A stretch of 64,000 bases of DNA from Parietaria judaica (lineage: Eukaryota; Streptophyta; Magnoliopsida; Rosales; Urticaceae), in assembly GCA_954871525.1 (NCBI GenBank), contig OX940863.1, positions 40,844,501-40,908,500 on the forward strand. Reading direction: 5' to 3'. Every line of letters begins with the position of its first letter. Position 1 is the first letter of the stretch. The position numbers and the translations under genes were made by a program. Below are positions 11,349 to 23,316 of the stretch, one piece after another. The notes beneath the pieces were generated by a model. It ran no database searches. It had not been told where the DNA came from and saw only the letters and a list, made by a program, of their open reading frames with translations.

Positions 11349-11590
11349 AGGTTACGGCACCTAGGGTACAACACCATAAATTCTTTTATTTTCTTTACGT
11401 GTTTTGGGTCGTGTTTTGCTTTGTATCACCATCCATATTCCTGACATTTGAATCTTTTTACAATTGATCAACATGGTCTGAAATTCCTTAAGTAATCCTT
11501 CTCTGCTTTCCTAATTCGATAATTATTAAATGGTTGCCGTATATGTTGTGGAACAAGTCGCACAATTTCTAAATTATATTCCTGAGAGGA

Positions 11591-13110
11591 ATGGGAAATC
11601 TTGAAAGGTCGGAAGTTATTTGTGCCATCAAAGATGTGGGCGAAGTGCAAGATTTTGAAGATGTGTTTCCATCGGAATTTCCGGGACTTCCTCTGGAACG
11701 TGAGATTGAGTTTGGCATTGGCCTAGTTCCTGGGAGTTCTCCGATTTCTATAGCTTATTACCGTATGTCCCCAACAGAATTGGTAGAATGGAAGAAGCAA
11801 TTAGACGATTTGTTGAGAAAAGGGTTTATCAGACAGTACATCACCGTGGGGAGCGCCGGTGTTATTCGCTAAGAAAAGCGATGGTAGTTTACGCTTTTGT
11901 GTGGACTACAGAAAACTCAACAAGGTAACAATTAAAAAATAAATACCCTTTGCCACGAATTGATGACCTATTCGATCAATTGGGAGGATACAAGTTCTTC
12001 TCAAAGATAGACTTGCGGTCATGTTACCACCAATTGCGGATTCGAGATACTGACATTTCGAAGATAGCGTTCCATACGCGATATGGCCACTTTGAGTTTG
12101 CGGTTATGCTTTTTGGTCTTACTAATCCTCCGACAATGTTTATGGACTTGATGAATAGAATTTTCCGGCCATACTTGGATCGATTTGTTGTTGTCTTCAC
12201 TGACTACATACTTATCTATTCCAGAACCCTATATGAACACATAACATTTGCGGATAGTTTTGCAGACTTTGCGGGACCATCGTCTCTATGCGGAAAAAAA
12301 AAAAGAAGTGTGAATTCTGGATGACACAAGTGAAGTTCTTAGACTACGTGATCTCGTGAGAAGGTATTACCGTAGATCCATCAAAGAACGAAGCTATCTT
12401 AAACTAGAAGCAACCAAGAAATGTGGCAGAAGTCCGAAGCTTCTTAGGGCTTGCGGGCTATTATAGGATGTTCGTGGAGAATTTTTCAAAGATTGCTGCG
12501 CCGCTAAACAAGCTCACCAGAAAGAAAAAAAAATGTCAGTCCAGATGGGATGATAGATGTGAAGAGTCCTTTTCAGAATTGAAACGACGATTGACGAGTG
12601 CTCATGTCCTTATTGTCCCTAATGTAGATGATGTATTACAGTGTATAGGGATGCGTCTCGAAGTGGACTAGGTTGTGTGCTCATGCAACAAGGGAGAGTG
12701 ATGGCATATGGTTCTAGGAAGTTAAAGCCGCGCAGACTAAATTATCTTACCCATGACCTGGGAGCTAGCAGCAATGATATTTGCACTTAAATTTTGGCGT
12801 TGTCATCTTTACGGCACAAGATTCGAGATATTCACTAATCATCAAAGTCTCAAGTATTTATTCACGCAGAGAGATTTGAATCTAAGACAACGAAGATGGG
12901 TGGAGTATATGGAAGATTACGATTTTAGTCTACAATATCACCTAGGACAAGCAAATGTCGTGGCCAATGTATTGAGCCGAAAGAACCATGGTTTGGTTGC
13001 TTCTTTGACCTTGGAACCATGGAAAATATCGGTTACAGTTGGTGATTACAATTTGGAATTCCATACCGACGGATTTAAAGCATGTGCGTACAACGTTATA
13101 GCCGTTCCAT
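11591..13110 (+). pseudogene. Chromovirus reverse transcriptase / RNase H, frame-broken
   Basis: Starts near the N-terminal edge of the RT (DVFPSEFPGLPLEREIEF), with no gag or protease before it. RT blocks seen are [58 protein letters not shown] and FGLTN. The catalytic box reads [12 protein letters not shown], so the second Asp of the xxDD motif is replaced by Tyr. RNase H follows ([29 protein letters not shown]). The frame changes near 11860 and 12290 (an A11 run) and near 12660, and a stop lies at about 11941. Not functional. Confidence 0.85.
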
Positions 13111-13860
13111 CAATGATTCTCCAAGTCAGACAAAGTCAGTGGAGTGATGGGACATTACAAGAGATATGGAAATCAGTTACAAGGTGGAGAAGAACTTGAA
13201 GGATGGAGTGTGGGTGTCGATCGGTTTTCATTGTACAAAGGAAGACTTACCGATGATGCTACATTACGAAGTGTCATCCTACAAGAACCTCGTCGTTCCA
13301 AGTTTGCTATTCACCGAGGGAGTACGAATATGTACCAGGATCTGAAGAGGCAAGATTATTGGTACGGAATGAAATCTGATGTGGCGATATTCGTGAAGAG
13401 ATGTCCAGTTTGCCGAATGGTCAAAGCAGAGCATCAGAAACCCGGCGGGGAGCTCAGGCCACTGGAAATACCCGAGTGGAAATGGGACTGCATCACTATG
13501 GACTTCGTTTTGGGGCTTCCTCGGACTCGAGGTGGACATGATGCAGTGTGGGTGATCGTTGATAGATTGACAAAATCAGCCCACTTTATAGCTATTCGAA
13601 CAGATTACAAAGTTCCGAAACTTTGTAAACTATATATGGAAAAGATAGTAAAGCTTCATGGGGTTTCTATTTCAATAGTTTCCGACCGAGACGCTCGTTT
13701 CACCTCCAAGTTTTGGAGAGGATTACAAAAAGAGATGGGAACTAAATTGAGTTAAGCACAACTTTTCATCATCAGACTGATGGTCAATCAGAGCGAGTAA
13801 TTCAGATCTCAGAAGACATGTTTCGGGCGTGTGTCTTGGATTTTAGAGGAAGGTGGGAGC
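13111..13860 (+). pseudogene. Chromovirus integrase, frame-broken
   Basis: The zinc-binding region (HRGSTNMYQDLKRQDYWYGM ... CPVCRMVK) is followed by the catalytic core: WDCITMDFVLGLP (first Asp), IVSDRDARFTSKFW (second Asp), and HHQTDGQSERVIQ (Glu) after a frameshift near 13750. Domain order is normal for Gypsy pol. Confidence 0.85.
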
Positions 13861-13878
13861 AGCTACCGTTCGTAGAGT

Positions 13879-14547
13879 TTGCTTTACAATAATAACTTTC
13901 AGACTAGTACTGGTATGGTACTGTATGAGACCTTGTATGGTCGACCGTGTCGCTTGCCTCTTTGTTGGGCCGAGTATGAAAATCGTATTGCTATCTGTCC
14001 TTCCTACCTCAGAGAGACAACAAGAGCGATTAAGCTTATTCGGGAAAGACTTAAGACTACTCAAAGTCGCCAGAAGAGTTATGCGGATCGAAGACGAAGG
14101 CCACTGGAATTCATGGTAGGCGACAATGTGTTCCTGAAGGTGACGCCCATGCGTGGTGTTTCCCGTTTCGAAATAAAAGGAAAGTTGGCTCCGCGATACA
14201 CAGGTCCATTCGAGATAGTTGAAAGAGTCGGGCCACTTGCCTACAGGCTTGATTTACCTCCGCAATTATCTCATGTCCACAATGTGTTCCATGTGTCGAT
14301 GTTGAGAAGATATGAACCCGATCCTCAACAAATCATTGAGTGGACAGAGATACCTATTCAAGAAAATGCGACGTACGTGGAACACCCACTTCATATTATC
14401 GACCGTGAAATCAAAGTCCTTCGTCGACGAGAAATTCCTCTAGTTAAAGTGGTATGGAAAAACCACGACCCTCGAGAGGCAACATGGGAGTTAGAGTCAG
14501 AAATGATGGAGAAGTACCCCTTTTTGTTCGGGGGAAGTTCCGTTTAA
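13879..14547 (+). pseudogene. Integrase C-terminus with chromodomain-like tail
   Basis: An open frame of 222 codons carrying the GPxxI/V-type region (APRYTGPFEIVERVGPLAYR, LPPQLSHVHNVFHVSMLRRY). It ends with EIPLVKVVWKNHDPREATWE, the pattern of a plant chromovirus chromodomain, which directs integration to marked chromatin. It is the only long intact stretch in this element but has no start of its own because it is the tail of a polyprotein. Confidence 0.82.
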
Positions 14548-14586
14548 ATTTCGAGGACGAAATTTTTTTTTAAAGGGGTGGAGTAT

Positions 14587-14595
14587 TGTAAAACC

Positions 14596-14658
<63 letters not shown>

Positions 14659-16810
14659 ATGTCAGTAAAGGGTCGAAGACCCTTATCCTCTCCCCCCCCC
14701 TTTTTTTCTTCTTCCCGAGCTGCTCACCTCTCTCTCTCCCTCTCCTCTTTATCTTTCCCCCACAACCAAAGTTCAAAGCTTGATAACTCGGTCACCGGAG
14801 CTCCGATCAGCGAGATCTTGGTACCGTTGGAAAGCTCTCGAGGAGGTGAGCAAGCTGCTGGGCGGAAGTCGACCGGAGGTGGCGGCGTTTGACCGGAATA
14901 TTCGCCGGAAGGTACGATTTTACAACTTTAGATCTTTTTCGTGTCGGTTTGATTTTGAGAAATCTAATACCGGAATCATGTTCACGAAGCCTATTAGAGT
15001 CCGTTGGTGGTGCCACCTCGCCGTCGTCGTCGCTGGCCGCCGCCGTCGGCCGCCGCGTCATTTTCCGATCTCGGATTTTATTGAGGGGTTTTGAAGCCCT
15101 CGTCGAGGAGATCGAAAGCCCTCGATCGGAATCGTCATCGGACTCTCGGTAAGCCCGAATTTCCTTGACCTAGTTTCTGAATTTAGATGATCAAATTAGG
15201 TGTGTTCTGGGCCTTGATTGATGAAATTGACTTCGCCATTGCGTTTAGAACAGTCGAATTAAGCTAGGAGAAGCATAAAATTGTCGAATTGATGCCCGTT
15301 TTGCTGCTTCGTTTTGCGTGCCCGACGGGAATTCGGCCCGGGCTAAATTTTATTGTATCGGGTTTTCAATTGACAATTTGAATTCCAATCTTAGTAGTAT
15401 TTGACTTATGAATGATATCGGTGTTATAGCTGGCACGGATAGTCGTCCCGTAGTCGCCTCGAAGACTGTGCTACCCGAACCACCCGTTTTGACTAGTTCA
15501 ACAGATCCCGAAGTCTCTAGTCATCAATCTCAGGGCCAAGACGAACCCACATCTTCGACTAGCTAGTCGATCGGTCAAAGTTTCCACGGATTGAGGTAGG
15601 GGCTATTACCTTTTCTCGCAAATTAAAATGAACGTAGAAACCAATGCTTTAATGAAGATTGAACCGGATAGGTTAATAATGGATTTAATGAAATTATTTG
15701 ATAATTAATAAAAAAATCAATGTTATAATGGTCGTCGATTGATAGTGAGCCTAGATACCAGGTATGGTTGCATCGGTTCGATGCTTGTTATTTTATTTAT
15801 GTTTATGGTTTCGTCGTGATGACGTGTGTTGATATGGTTCCCGCTTCGGGCGGATGATGATTATTGTGATATGGTACCCGCTTCGGGCGGATGATGTGTG
15901 TGTTGATATGGTACCCGCTTCGGGCGGATGATGTGTATGTTGATATGGTACCCGCTTCGGGCGGATGAGCTGCTGACGAGCAGCTGGCTACTGCGCAGTA
16001 GGCCGGATATGGTTATGGTTATGGTTATGGATACTATTGGTGGCCCAAAAGTCAACATTTCGACCCATGGCGAACTGGCCGTCTTTGGTGGTGATTAGGA
16101 TCCCGAGTCGAGGGCGAGTTACGGTTAGGGACTTCTAGTCCACCTGTGCTCGTGCCTTGAGGACTCGATGGGATATAGTGGAGAAAAGGCGCGAGCTGAC
16201 TCGGCATGGACCACCGAAATGATTTGACTTTTGTGGGGTATATTTATTTATTTTGTTGTTGAAAATGATTGAAAATGACGATTAAATGGTTTATGTTGGC
16301 ATTTAATTTGTTTAATTGTAATTTGACTAATAATGGTTTGGTAAAGAGAATTGGTAATAGTTTCCCTACTGAGCATGTGGTGCTCACCCCTTCCATATAT
16401 ATTTCTTTCCCCATTCAGTTAAAGGCGGTGTTCAGAGTCAGACTCCGGACGAGGAGTAGACTGGTTCAGAAGATTCAAGTATTGTTTTCGTTTATCCGTA
16501 TCTTTAAAGTTCATCGAAGTTAACATTGTATTCTGTGTTGATCTTTCCATTTTGGAATTGTAATGGATTTAATGTTGGACTTATGCGATGGTGGTATTTT
16601 GCATTTTATATTTTTATGGTGTTGTATAAACTGTGGTCGTTGATGTCGTTTGGTCGTTTTAAGTCCCATGGGAAAAAGTTATGTGTTTGTTAACGTGGAC
16701 GTTGAATATTCAACGGTATTGTTTGAATGATGACGTGTCATTGACCGGTCACGGTTTGAAAAGTCGTTGTTTTTGTCTTATTCTTCTAACCCCCATTTAG
16801 GGGCGTTACA
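14587..16810 (+). mobile_element. 3' LTR of the chromovirus
   Basis: Near-identical to 9120-11332, beginning TGTAAAACCC and ending GGGGCGTTACA. Flanked by TGCTC at 16811-16815. Its minisatellite is at 15830-15969. Confidence 0.92.
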
Positions 16811-17773
16811 TGCTCCTTGTCGACCTTGTTGAGGTTGGCGAGGGTGCCTCACCTGACAAGGGATGCTCCTTGGTCGTCGACCTCGTGGGGGTTGGCAAGC
16901 TTGACCACATGTTGAGGGACTCCTTCGTTGACTCGTCGAACAACTTCCCTAATCGAGACTGAGACTCTTATTCTAGAACAATCTCAGCTCTTATTCAAGT
17001 CCTTCCTCCTCTAGGAGTGGACGCATTTTTAGAGAGAGAAGCTCTGGAGAAAGCTGTGAGTGAGTGTGGAAATGAGGGAGGGAAGGCTCCTATTTATAGG
17101 AAAACCAATTCTCTGAAATTGCACCTCCAAGGGCCTGCGAATTTCCTCTCTTGCTACAGGGGGGTTGCCGCAGCCCCTAGTCCTGCCGAGGGGCTCCTCG
17201 GTGCTTCTTGGTTCGTCTTTGACGTCTTCTGGTTGTCCGCGAGTTCGTATGTTGAGTCCGGGGGAATCTGGAGGATTTTCTAGGGGTCTTCGTGATCTCG
17301 GATCTCCTCGTTGTGTGGAATAATTATAAGTTAAGCCCTCGTCAAGTTATGAAGAAGGTGCTTGTCAGGCTTGCCACCTTGTCGACCTCGTCGCCTCGTC
17401 GGCCTTGTCGGCTTGTCGCCTCGTCGGACTTATCGGCTTGTCGCCTCATCGGCCTTGTCGGCTTGTCGCCTCGTCGGCTTGTCGCCTCGTCGGCCTCGTC
17501 GCCTCGTCATCTCGTTAGCTTTGTCGCCTCATCACCTCGTCGGCCTCGTCGCCTCGTCGGCCTCGTCGGCCTTGTCAGCTCGTCGCTTTGTCGGCCTTGT
17601 CGGCTCGTCGCCTCGTCGGCCTTGTCGGCTCGTTGCCTCCGGGCCTCTCCAATGTCTTGGCTCGTCGGCCTCCGGTATTTGGCTTTGGTGATGAGCTTTG
17701 ACTTTTGTTGGTGGGCTTTGACTTTTGCTAAAATGGGCCCAATTTTTATATGTTACGAAAAATGCACATTACA
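16811..17773 (-). mobile_element. Solo LTR of family A, second part
   Basis: The first 5 bp are the duplicated TGCTC; the family A LTR then resumes (TTGTCGACCTTG...) and ends AAAATGCACATTACA at 17773, matching the end of LTR A at 2550. GCAAT at 17774-17778 pairs with GTAAT at 8310-8314 (4 of 5), consistent with an old solo LTR target-site duplication. Confidence 0.8.
17380..17640. repeat. Low-complexity CGCCTCGTCGGCCTTGTCGG repeats
   Basis: A run of 8-12-bp words (TCGCCTCGTCGG, CTTGTCGGCTCG) in the solo LTR. The equivalent part of LTR A (2130-2450) holds different repeats (GGCTCGCCAGGGCGAGG), so both copies expanded simple repeats independently. Long open frames here are artefacts of composition. 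Confidence 0.75.
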
Positions 17774-18469
17774 GCAATGATTACAATACTTATCAGACCG
17801 AGCAGCCGTATTTAAACCACTACGTTCCTCGAGCTTTTTCTAAGTATATCCAGCTATTAGTATTTACTTTGTCTGTTATGTTATGACTTCTATGGCTTTA
17901 TATTATATATTGTTATTGTATGTTTACGCTCATAACTTATTTATTATGTTTAGTTGTGTTTCTATTGTAGAATAATTATGATGTCATATTATGAGTGTGA
18001 TTTGTTAGTTATCTATGTTTTATAATGATAAATGGCAATTTTGAACCTATAAAAACTATTGTGGAAATGCTAATGACTTTTTTTTCCGACTTACCTTTCA
18101 ATAAACCTGTTATTCGTCGGCATATCCATAAAATAAAAATTGCGGTTTCCCAACCATATTGATATCTGAAACTATGCTCTTAGATTTTTATCTAGAGACC
18201 TTTTGTCCAACTATTCAAGCCATCTATGAAAATCCATTGTTACAATAATAACAGACACTTATGTCATGGTTAATCACGTATATGAGACTGCGCATATTAT
18301 TTTTTTTAACCAAGAAATGGCATTAAATATTTCTTGTTGTATTTTAACCAATATTATAATATTCTCGATGGCGCCACCGACTGATTCGGAAGTGTCAGCG
18401 ATGCTCTCGACGTTTTTATAGTGTTGGTGACTTTGCGGTAGTGGAAGATTCATGTTAAGTTTTCTATAT

Positions 18470-18500
<31 letters not shown>

Positions 18501-19442
18501 CAAATATATAAAATTAGTAACTAATGTCCATTTTCATTGACCGACTTTTAAAAATTATATATATATAAACGTCAACATGGGCAGTCAGGCAGATAGGAAA
18601 AGAAAATTAACAAATGAATTAGTAGCTGTAGTGTTCCATTCTATATAATATACACACATATAAGGGAAAGGTTAATAAGAATTTTTATACGTACGAATAT
18701 TAAATAGTATCAACTTTTCCTCACTATCTAGCCTAAAGGAGTTCACTAAAAATTTCATTTAAATATTATTGGAAGAATAAGGGATGTCCTTTGTTGAAAA
18801 TCAATGTATACAAAGAGGAATATAATTAGGAATAAATGAATTAATTAATTAAGCAGCTAAATCAGCATGTTAATTTTGTGATATCTCTTGGCAGTGTTCT
18901 AATTGGTTTCTTTGTAATCTAACTTAAAATCTAGGAATGATTTTAGCAAATCTATTTTGTTTCTGCATTTATACCCTTCTGCCTAAATACACCATTTTAT
19001 CAGATACAGAATTGCAACGTGTTGCACAATTCAGTCTCAATAATAATATGCTTATTCTTTTTTTCATCCTAATCCTTATAGGCTGTAAAATGTCTTAGCT
19101 TTCCATTAATTCATGTATCTTGTGTCTTGTTTTCGGTTAGATAGTGAGAATATTTTCTCTTTTAGTTTGATGCACGATTCAAGAACTTTAATTACTTTTT
19201 TTTTTCAAATAATCTTTTCTATGATCATATCCTGATATGTTCATCAAAGCAGATATTTTGCTCAAGCTCTTTAATTACTTTTTAAAATATATATTTTTGT
19301 TTGTAAATTATGATTTCAGATTTATATATATAGATAGTCAGGTTAACGTTATCATTGAAAATACTCAATGCCTATTTTCTTAAATTTTAGTGTTGTCACA
19401 AATTAAATAATATATCCCATATCTACGCGTCTGAATTATTAC

Positions 19443-19490
<48 letters not shown>

Positions 19491-19679
19491 GCATAATTAC
19501 GAGATCTATGTGATATTATAGTTTAAATAATGGATTTCGTACCAAATACACAAAGAAAAAGAAAAATAGATGAATATTAAGAGAATACTTTTTTTTTATT
19601 GAAAATTGTTGAAGTATTATTTAGTCCATGTCAATTTATTGATACGACAAAATTTATCTCTATTGTTTATGGAAATGAG
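17774..19679. other. AT-rich intergenic region with simple repeats
   Basis: No gene seen. Contains an A run at about 18474-18500 and a (TTA)n microsatellite at 19444-19489. A fragment around 18030-18160 (TTTTGAACCTATAAAAACT, GTCGGCATATCCATAAAAT) weakly resembles the right part of the TIR element at 6574-7470 and may be a relic of the same family. Confidence 0.5.
19444..19489. repeat. (ATT)n microsatellite
   Basis: About 15 uninterrupted trinucleotide units. Confidence 0.95.
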
Positions 19680-20400
19680 CTTTGGTTAAAGAAGCCCAAT
19701 ACCGAGATTAAAGTCCAGCAACAAAGTCAAAGGGGGTCTGTTGAGGGAAAAGTCAACGATCAAAGGAAGAACAAGGAAAAGCCCACAGATCAACGAGAAA
19801 GCAGGCGACGAAGAAGATTAGCGGGATAGGAATAAAGAAGCTCATTGGTGAAGATGCGCCCATCGGCAAAACCACGTCGATGAAGCTTCATCAATGAAGC
19901 CTTGTCGACGAAACCACATCGCTGGAGAAGCCAAACCGTGAGAGAAAAAAGGCAAGGAGCTTAGTGATGAGGACCAGCTATGCGACTAGACCAGCGACAA
20001 ACGACGAGGACGATAACAACTGGGAGAAATCAGTGCGGCGCGAACGAGGCCTCAGGAGTAATGAAGACAATTAGAAACATGATTTCTATGTATATAAGAC
20101 CTGGCAATTAAGGCAATTATGAAGGAATCAAACACAAATTGTAACCGACCATTTATGAGGTTGGATTTTAGATAATGAAGCTTTATAAATAGCAATCAAA
20201 AGGATGTAAAAAGAGATGGATAAATACTTACAAGAAATAGAACACATTCACGCCAAAATTCTCGAGCACTTAGTTCTCTTTAAACTCATTTTCGTTTGCG
20301 CGACTGTGTTTTAACGGAAAGACCCGAACCCTTAAGTAATTTAAAAGCGGATACCAATCGTGAATCCGTGATTGTTGCGGTATTTTTTCACCTCAACAAA
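19680..20400 (+). mobile_element. Possible decayed LTR-like remnant
   Basis: A block of higher GC (AACCACGTCGATGAAGC and similar) is followed by a TATA-like TTTATAAATAG (20174), then a CACTTAGTTCTCTTTAAACTC-type transition and TTTTTTCACCTCAACA. This order resembles plant Gypsy LTR 3' halves. No partner LTR or coding part was found, so this is tentative. Confidence 0.25.
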
Positions 20401-20726
20401 AATGTCGATAATTAAAAAATAGAGTTTGCATGAACAGGCAAACAAACATGCTATTAAAGGAAGCAATTATGCAACAAGAGCTTTAAAATCAAGAGATCTT
20501 TATTAAGAGGCGTTGAATTACTCTTAGGTGAATATGTCTAGAGGCGTTGAATTGCTCTTTAAATCTCGATGTCAAATCTAACTGGCTCTTTTTTGTCAAT
20601 TAACTGAACTACGTCGATTTTAGCTTCTCAACCTTGTCGACTGGTTCTTAGTAAACATAACTTGACTACCGTAATCGGGTCGCGTCGTCATTCCCTGATT
20701 CACTAATTTGAACAAAGTCGAACTTA
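20401..20726. other. Intergenic, no feature recognised
   Basis: Contains a short local repeat (AGGCGTTGAATTACTCTTAGG and AGGCGTTGAATTGCTCTTTA, about 20509-20562). Nothing else recognised. Confidence 0.5.
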
Positions 20727-20845
20727 CACTACTACAAATTAGGGATTCAACCATGGTTAAAAACCATGGTTGCAAAATGGTGACCTTTTTCTATCTTAAT
20801 TTATAGCTTAATTAAGCTATAAATGGTGACCTTTTTCTATCCGTA
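20727..20845. mobile_element. CACTA (En/Spm) transposon terminus, fragment
   Basis: CACTACTACAAATTAGGG is the conserved terminal sequence of plant CACTA elements. It is followed by subterminal words: AACCATGGTTAAAAACCATGGTT and two copies of GGTGACCTTTTTCTAT around the palindrome TTATAGCTTAATTAAGCTATAA. No opposite TTTGTAGTAGTG end was found in the following sequence, so this is a truncated terminus. Confidence 0.6.
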
Positions 20846-21007
20846 AGAAAATATATATAGAAGCATTATATCATGCCTATAAAACTTCAACGATTCGCCG
20901 TACACAGACGTTATCAATTTTAATTTGGTATCATTTACCAAAAAATTACAAGGCTACACTAAAATACTGATATATATATATAGGGTTTGGGGTTTATATA
21001 TATATAT

Positions 21008-21359
21008 GGAAACTTCAACTTGTATGCCCCAATAGATATGTTTGAACGAAATTATTCCCGATTTTAATAAATTTCAAATTTATGCTCCAACAACACTCTT
21101 AGTCTTTAAGTCAAACTTTTTTGCTCTTCAAGTTACACAGTTTTCGATTTTAAATACTTTTAGTCTTTAATTTAAACACTTTTGTTTTTACGGTTAGACA
21201 ATTTTAATTTAGAAAATTATATAGAAAAAACTGTTTAAATTTTTTTGGACACTTTTGGTATTTAACTCAAACACTTTTGGGGCATAATTTTGAAATATAT
21301 TAAAATCGGGAATAATTTCGTTCAAACATATCTATTGAGGCATACAAATTGAAGTTTCC
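21008..21359. mobile_element. Foldback MITE, 352 bp
   Basis: The left arm from GGAAACTTCAACTTGTATGC and the reverse-complemented right arm GGAAACTTCAATTTGTATGC match over roughly 85 bp with few differences (ATAGATATGTTTGAACGAAA is shared). It sits inside a TA-rich tract, so the duplicated target cannot be told from the microsatellite. No coding capacity. Confidence 0.8.
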
Positions 21360-21360
21360 A

Positions 21361-21392
<32 letters not shown>

Positions 21393-21415
21393 TCTATTAA
21401 AAATATATACTGTTT

Positions 21416-22796
21416 GGGTTAATTACGGCAAAAATACCCAACATTTGGCCATATTCTTCGATAGCTACCCAACCTCAAACAATGTAGGCAAAAGTACCTA
21501 ACGTTACACTTTTGTTGCCGACCAACAAACGCTGTTAGACACCTGCCTACGTGGACGTTAGGTTGTCTCATGTGGCGTGCCACGTGGCACAAGCCGCCAC
21601 GTGGTCAAAGGTTGGGTACTTTCGCCGCCACATGGTATTTTTTTTTTATTTTTTTATTTTTTTTACACATGTCAAATATAATCAATAATTTTATAAAATA
21701 TATATTTATAAAAAAATATTTTTTATTTTTCTTATAGGAGTAGTTTATAATTTTTAAATACATGATATTAAAATTTTAAAACTAAATCTTTATTGTATAT
21801 GATATCATGGCCATTTTAATACTAATACTAAAGCATGATATAACTTTGAAGACATATAGTATATATTACACGATATAGATATTGTAAAAAATAATTTAAT
21901 GTACACACATGTATCGTAAACTTTGTTTCATATTGTAAAAATAAGTAAAGAAAAAACTATTACAAGAACAAATAATTAACATATATTGTATATATATGTG
22001 TGTGTATATTAAATAATAATTGGGTATGTGGTTTCAAATTTATATTAGTACCAAAAATGCATATTTTGTTTTTTTGTTTGTTTTTGTTTTACACTTTCAA
22101 AAAAAAAAACAACGCTATTAAGGTATAAGGTTAAACACAATTTTTACCAATCACAAAACTTTCGGTTTAAATTCAGTTTGAACCGCATTTGAAACAAACA
22201 AAAAAAAAAACCGTAATCATGCCTTAGTTTCATATATGTTATATGTCTTCAAATAACAAGCCTTAATTTTAATATTAAAATGACCATGATATCATATACT
22301 AAAGATTTAGTATTAAAAATTTAATATCATGTATTCAAAAATTATAAATTATTCCTATAAAAAATATATTTTATAAATACATATTTTATAAAATTATTTG
22401 ATTATATTTGACATATGTAAAAAAAAAAAAATATATGTTCCACGGGAAAGAATTTTTTTTTAAATAAATTAAAACTAATAAGTTTTAAGGAATAATTTGA
22501 TTATTTGGTTATTTTAAAAAAATAAAATATATTCTTTATAAATACATATTTTATATAATTATTTGATTATATTTGGTATATGTAAAAAAAAAATATGGGT
22601 CAATGGAGAATATGGCCAAAGCTGCCACGTGGCAGGCCACATGAGACAACCTAACGGCCACGTAGGCAAATCTCTAATGGCGTTAGTTTGTCAGCAACAA
22701 AAGTTCAACGTTACGTACTTTTGCCTATATTATTTGAAGTTGGGTACCTATAGGAGAATATGGCCAAAAATTGGGTATTTTTGCCGCAATTAACCC
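21416..22796. mobile_element. Non-autonomous Mutator-like element with very long inverted repeats
   Basis: Ends GGGTTAATTACGGCAAAAAT and, reverse-complemented, GGGTTAATTGCGGCAAAAAT. The 9-bp duplication ATACTGTTT is exact at 21407-21415 and 22797-22805, the Mutator hallmark. Inverted similarity covers about 200 bp strongly (CCTACGTGG, TTAGGTTGTCTCATGTGGC). It then continues with gaps to about 21930 and from about 22230, so the element is nearly one hairpin with a 300-bp loop. No transposase. Confidence 0.88.
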
Positions 22797-22805
22797 ATAC
22801 TGTTT

Positions 22806-23256
22806 TTAAATTAATATTTGTGCATATTGTCGTAACACATAACACAGTGGTAAAACATGCAACATTCCTATCTAGCTATATATACATTAAGAACTTCATT
22901 GTAGCACTTATTATAGTCTTTTACAAACTCAAGTTCATAAATTATGATTTCAATAATAGAATTATGTATTACTTTATAATGGGGTATATATTTAGCTGAT
23001 CAAAATAAAAGCCTGAGAATGCCACGTAAAGGCATATTTATCCAAAAGAGCAAGAAATATTAACACGTACACAGAATAAAATTTGGCTATATATGGGTAA
23101 GTGACGCCATTATAAGTATTAAGTGGTGGTGCCAAAACATTTACTAGTGCTTCAAGATTTCAGTCTCTATCCAACAGAATTTCTACATCTTCTGAATTTA
23201 TTCTTTTTTTCTTTTTTCTTCTTCGCTAATGCTCCCACCTCCATGCATCTACCCCG

Positions 23257-23316
<60 letters not shown>

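Larger units (their letters stand above)
9120..16810 (+). mobile_element. Chromovirus (Tekay/Del-like Gypsy), non-autonomous, recent insertion
   Basis: LTRs are 9120-11332 (2213 bp) and 14587-16810 (2224 bp). The primer site TGGTATCAGAGCC is at 11336, and the 3' polypurine region with CGAGGACGAAAT at about 14552-14586. The exact duplication TGCTC flanks it. Reading the LTRs side by side I found only scattered single-base differences (10271 G against 15750 C; GTCGG against GTCAG near 9181/14660) plus a different (TA)n length. The internal part is only 3.25 kb: gag and protease are missing, and pol is broken by frameshifts. A C-terminal chromodomain-like tail and 2.2-kb LTRs fit the Tekay/Del clade. 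It must have moved with proteins supplied by another copy. Confidence 0.92.

Noticed and set aside
17292..17780. 162- and 109-codon frames rich in Ser, Arg, Leu
   Set aside because: Produced by CGCCTCGTCGG-type simple repeats within a solo LTR.
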